Assembly (NCBI GenBank): GCA_002396325.1
Contig: DGXM01000140.1
Location: 1 to 5,822, forward strand
Direction: 5' to 3'
DNA from: Treponema sp. UBA4232
Lineage (GTDB): Bacteria > Spirochaetota > Spirochaetia > Treponematales > Treponemataceae
DNA length: 5,822 bases
The notes under the pieces were generated by a model that saw nothing but the letters and a program-made list of their open reading frames with translations, was not told the origin of the DNA and searched no databases. Of the stretch, positions 4,995-5,822 are shown one piece after another (within the stretch, counting starts at the first letter, position 1; every line of letters begins with the position of its first letter). The position numbers and the translations under genes are program-made.

Positions 4995-5822
4995 TTATTT
5001 TCTTTCCCAAACCGGGCCGTTCGGAGTGTCCGTCACAACTATTCCTCTGGCGGTAAGTTCGTCTCTGATGGCATCTGCACGGGCAAAATCCTTGTTCTTT
5101 TTTGCGGAAATGCGTTCTGCTATCAATGCATCGATTTCAGCCGCTTCAGGGTCACCGTCGTGGTTCGGCACAAGGGCGGATTTCTCGGCCTCAAGAGCAT
5201 CGAACACCGGGACGGCGGTTTTCACAAGATTCAGGCCGAGCACGTAGTCCATTTTCCGAACCAGCAGCAGCGCCTCTTCGGGAGAGACGGATGAATCCTT
5301 CACGGCTTTCTGCAAAAGACTCAATGCTTTTGGTGTGGCGAGGTCGTTTTCCATTGCAGACTTAAAATCTTCCATATAATTGCGTGCTTTTTCGCTGAGT
5401 CCCTGCAAATCGGAGGCCTGGGTGCCGGTCATCTCCCCGTCGTTCAAGAGAGCGTCCCTTCCCCCGGCGTTCTGTGCAAGTTTTGCTATGCGCTGGAGAA
5501 GTGCGGCACGTGAATTTTTGGCACCGTCCATGGCATCGTAGCTGAAGTACACCTGCTTGCGGTAATGGCTTCCCAGAAGGAACAGGCGGTAGTCCAGAGG
5601 ATCGTAGCCCGCGTCAATGAGTGTCTGGAGACGGAGGAAATTTCCAGTGGACTTCGACATCTTGGTGGCCTCCACAATGTCGGGGGATTTTGTGGCCTTG
5701 TTGTCTTTTGCAATCACAAGGAATTCGTTGTGCAGCCAGTAATTGACCCACTTTTTGCCGGTAGCACCCTCGCTCTGGGCAATCTCGTTTGTGTGATGTA
5801 TGGGCACGTGGTCGATTCCGCC
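4995..5822 (-). CDS. cysS: Cysteinyl-tRNA synthetase, C-terminal part (5' end outside window)
   Basis: The frame is open to the window edge: 275 codons are visible, ending with TAA at 4995-4997. The enzyme charges tRNA-Cys with cysteine in the cytoplasm. The visible part starts in the catalytic domain with GGIDHVPIHHTNEIAQSE, whose His and Glu (visible residues 9 and 13) match the zinc-binding site of this family. The second class I signature KMSKS is at visible residues 54-58 (5649-5663), followed by TGNF. Between the conserved NYWLH and KMSKS lie about 22 residues, some 13 more than I recall for the E. coli enzyme. The helical tRNA-binding DALR region follows, and the protein ends with the typical IRDELTARGI and DTPNGPVWER. 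The HIGH motif and N-terminal zinc Cys lie outside the window. The ECF sigma gene starts 30 nt downstream on the same strand, so read-through from cysS is likely. Confidence 0.96.
   Translation of the reverse strand, partial: GGIDHVPIHHTNEIAQSEGATGKKWVNYWLHNEFLVIAKDNKATKSPDIVEATKMSKSTGNFLRLQTLIDAGYDPLDYRLFLLGSHYRKQVYFSYDAMDGAKNSRAALLQRIAKLAQNAGGRDALLNDGEMTGTQASDLQGLSEKARNYMEDFKSAMENDLATPKALSLLQKAVKDSSVSPEEALLLVRKMDYVLGLNLVKTAVPVFDALEAEKSALVPNHDGDPEAAEIDALIAERISAKKNKDFARADAIRDELTARGIVVTDTPNGPVWERK

Noticed and set aside
4452..5294. A 280-codon open frame on the + strand
   Set aside because: It runs antisense across both the ECF sigma gene and the 3' part of cysS, including their spacer. Both of those are firmly identified, and the + strand product has no domain.
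1..5822. tRNA or rRNA genes, CRISPR arrays, transposases, phage genes or toxin-antitoxin pairs
   Set aside because: None was seen: coding genes fill nearly the whole window, the only notable spacer is 165 nt, and no spaced direct repeats or cloverleaf pattern appear in it.

Overview
The window looks like an ordinary chromosomal segment of a spirochete, most likely a Treponema of about 50% GC. The basis is the archaeal-type UMP kinase tail, the CysRS with a spirochete-like insertion before KMSKS, and a cysS–ECF sigma neighbourhood that I recall from Treponema pallidum (TP0091/TP0092). The genus is an inference; no rRNA or other decisive marker is present.

Layout. Two gene blocks converge on a short spacer. 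On the + strand (1-1841) are the 3' end of a UMP kinase gene (pyrH), a lipoprotein with a GH73-type glucosaminidase domain starting 2 nt after the pyrH stop, and a glycerol-1-phosphate dehydrogenase-family protein (EgsA/AraM type) with a strong ribosome binding site. On the - strand (5822 down to 2007) are the 3' two thirds of cysS, an ECF sigma factor, a membrane-bound zinc-finger anti-sigma factor, and a membrane-anchored protein with two IPT/TIG domains and a transglutaminase-like domain. The last three genes overlap each other by a few bases, and the sigma gene starts 30 nt after cysS, so the four genes look like one operon.

The convergent spacer (1842-2006) holds a GC-rich, highly structured element of about 95 nt: an outer stem enclosing several short hairpins. 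It looks like a dispersed intergenic repeat, possibly serving as a two-way transcription barrier.

How the genes may work together. The sigma/anti-sigma pair is a standard envelope-stress switch. The overlapping third gene encodes an exported or periplasm-facing protein whose transglutaminase fold has Ala where the catalytic Cys should be, while the His and Asp are kept. I infer a binding or sensing role rather than catalysis, possibly feeding into the anti-sigma factor. This is the most interesting point in the window. On the + strand, the lipoprotein probably trims peptidoglycan and the dehydrogenase makes a glycerol phosphate; no functional link to pyrH is evident.
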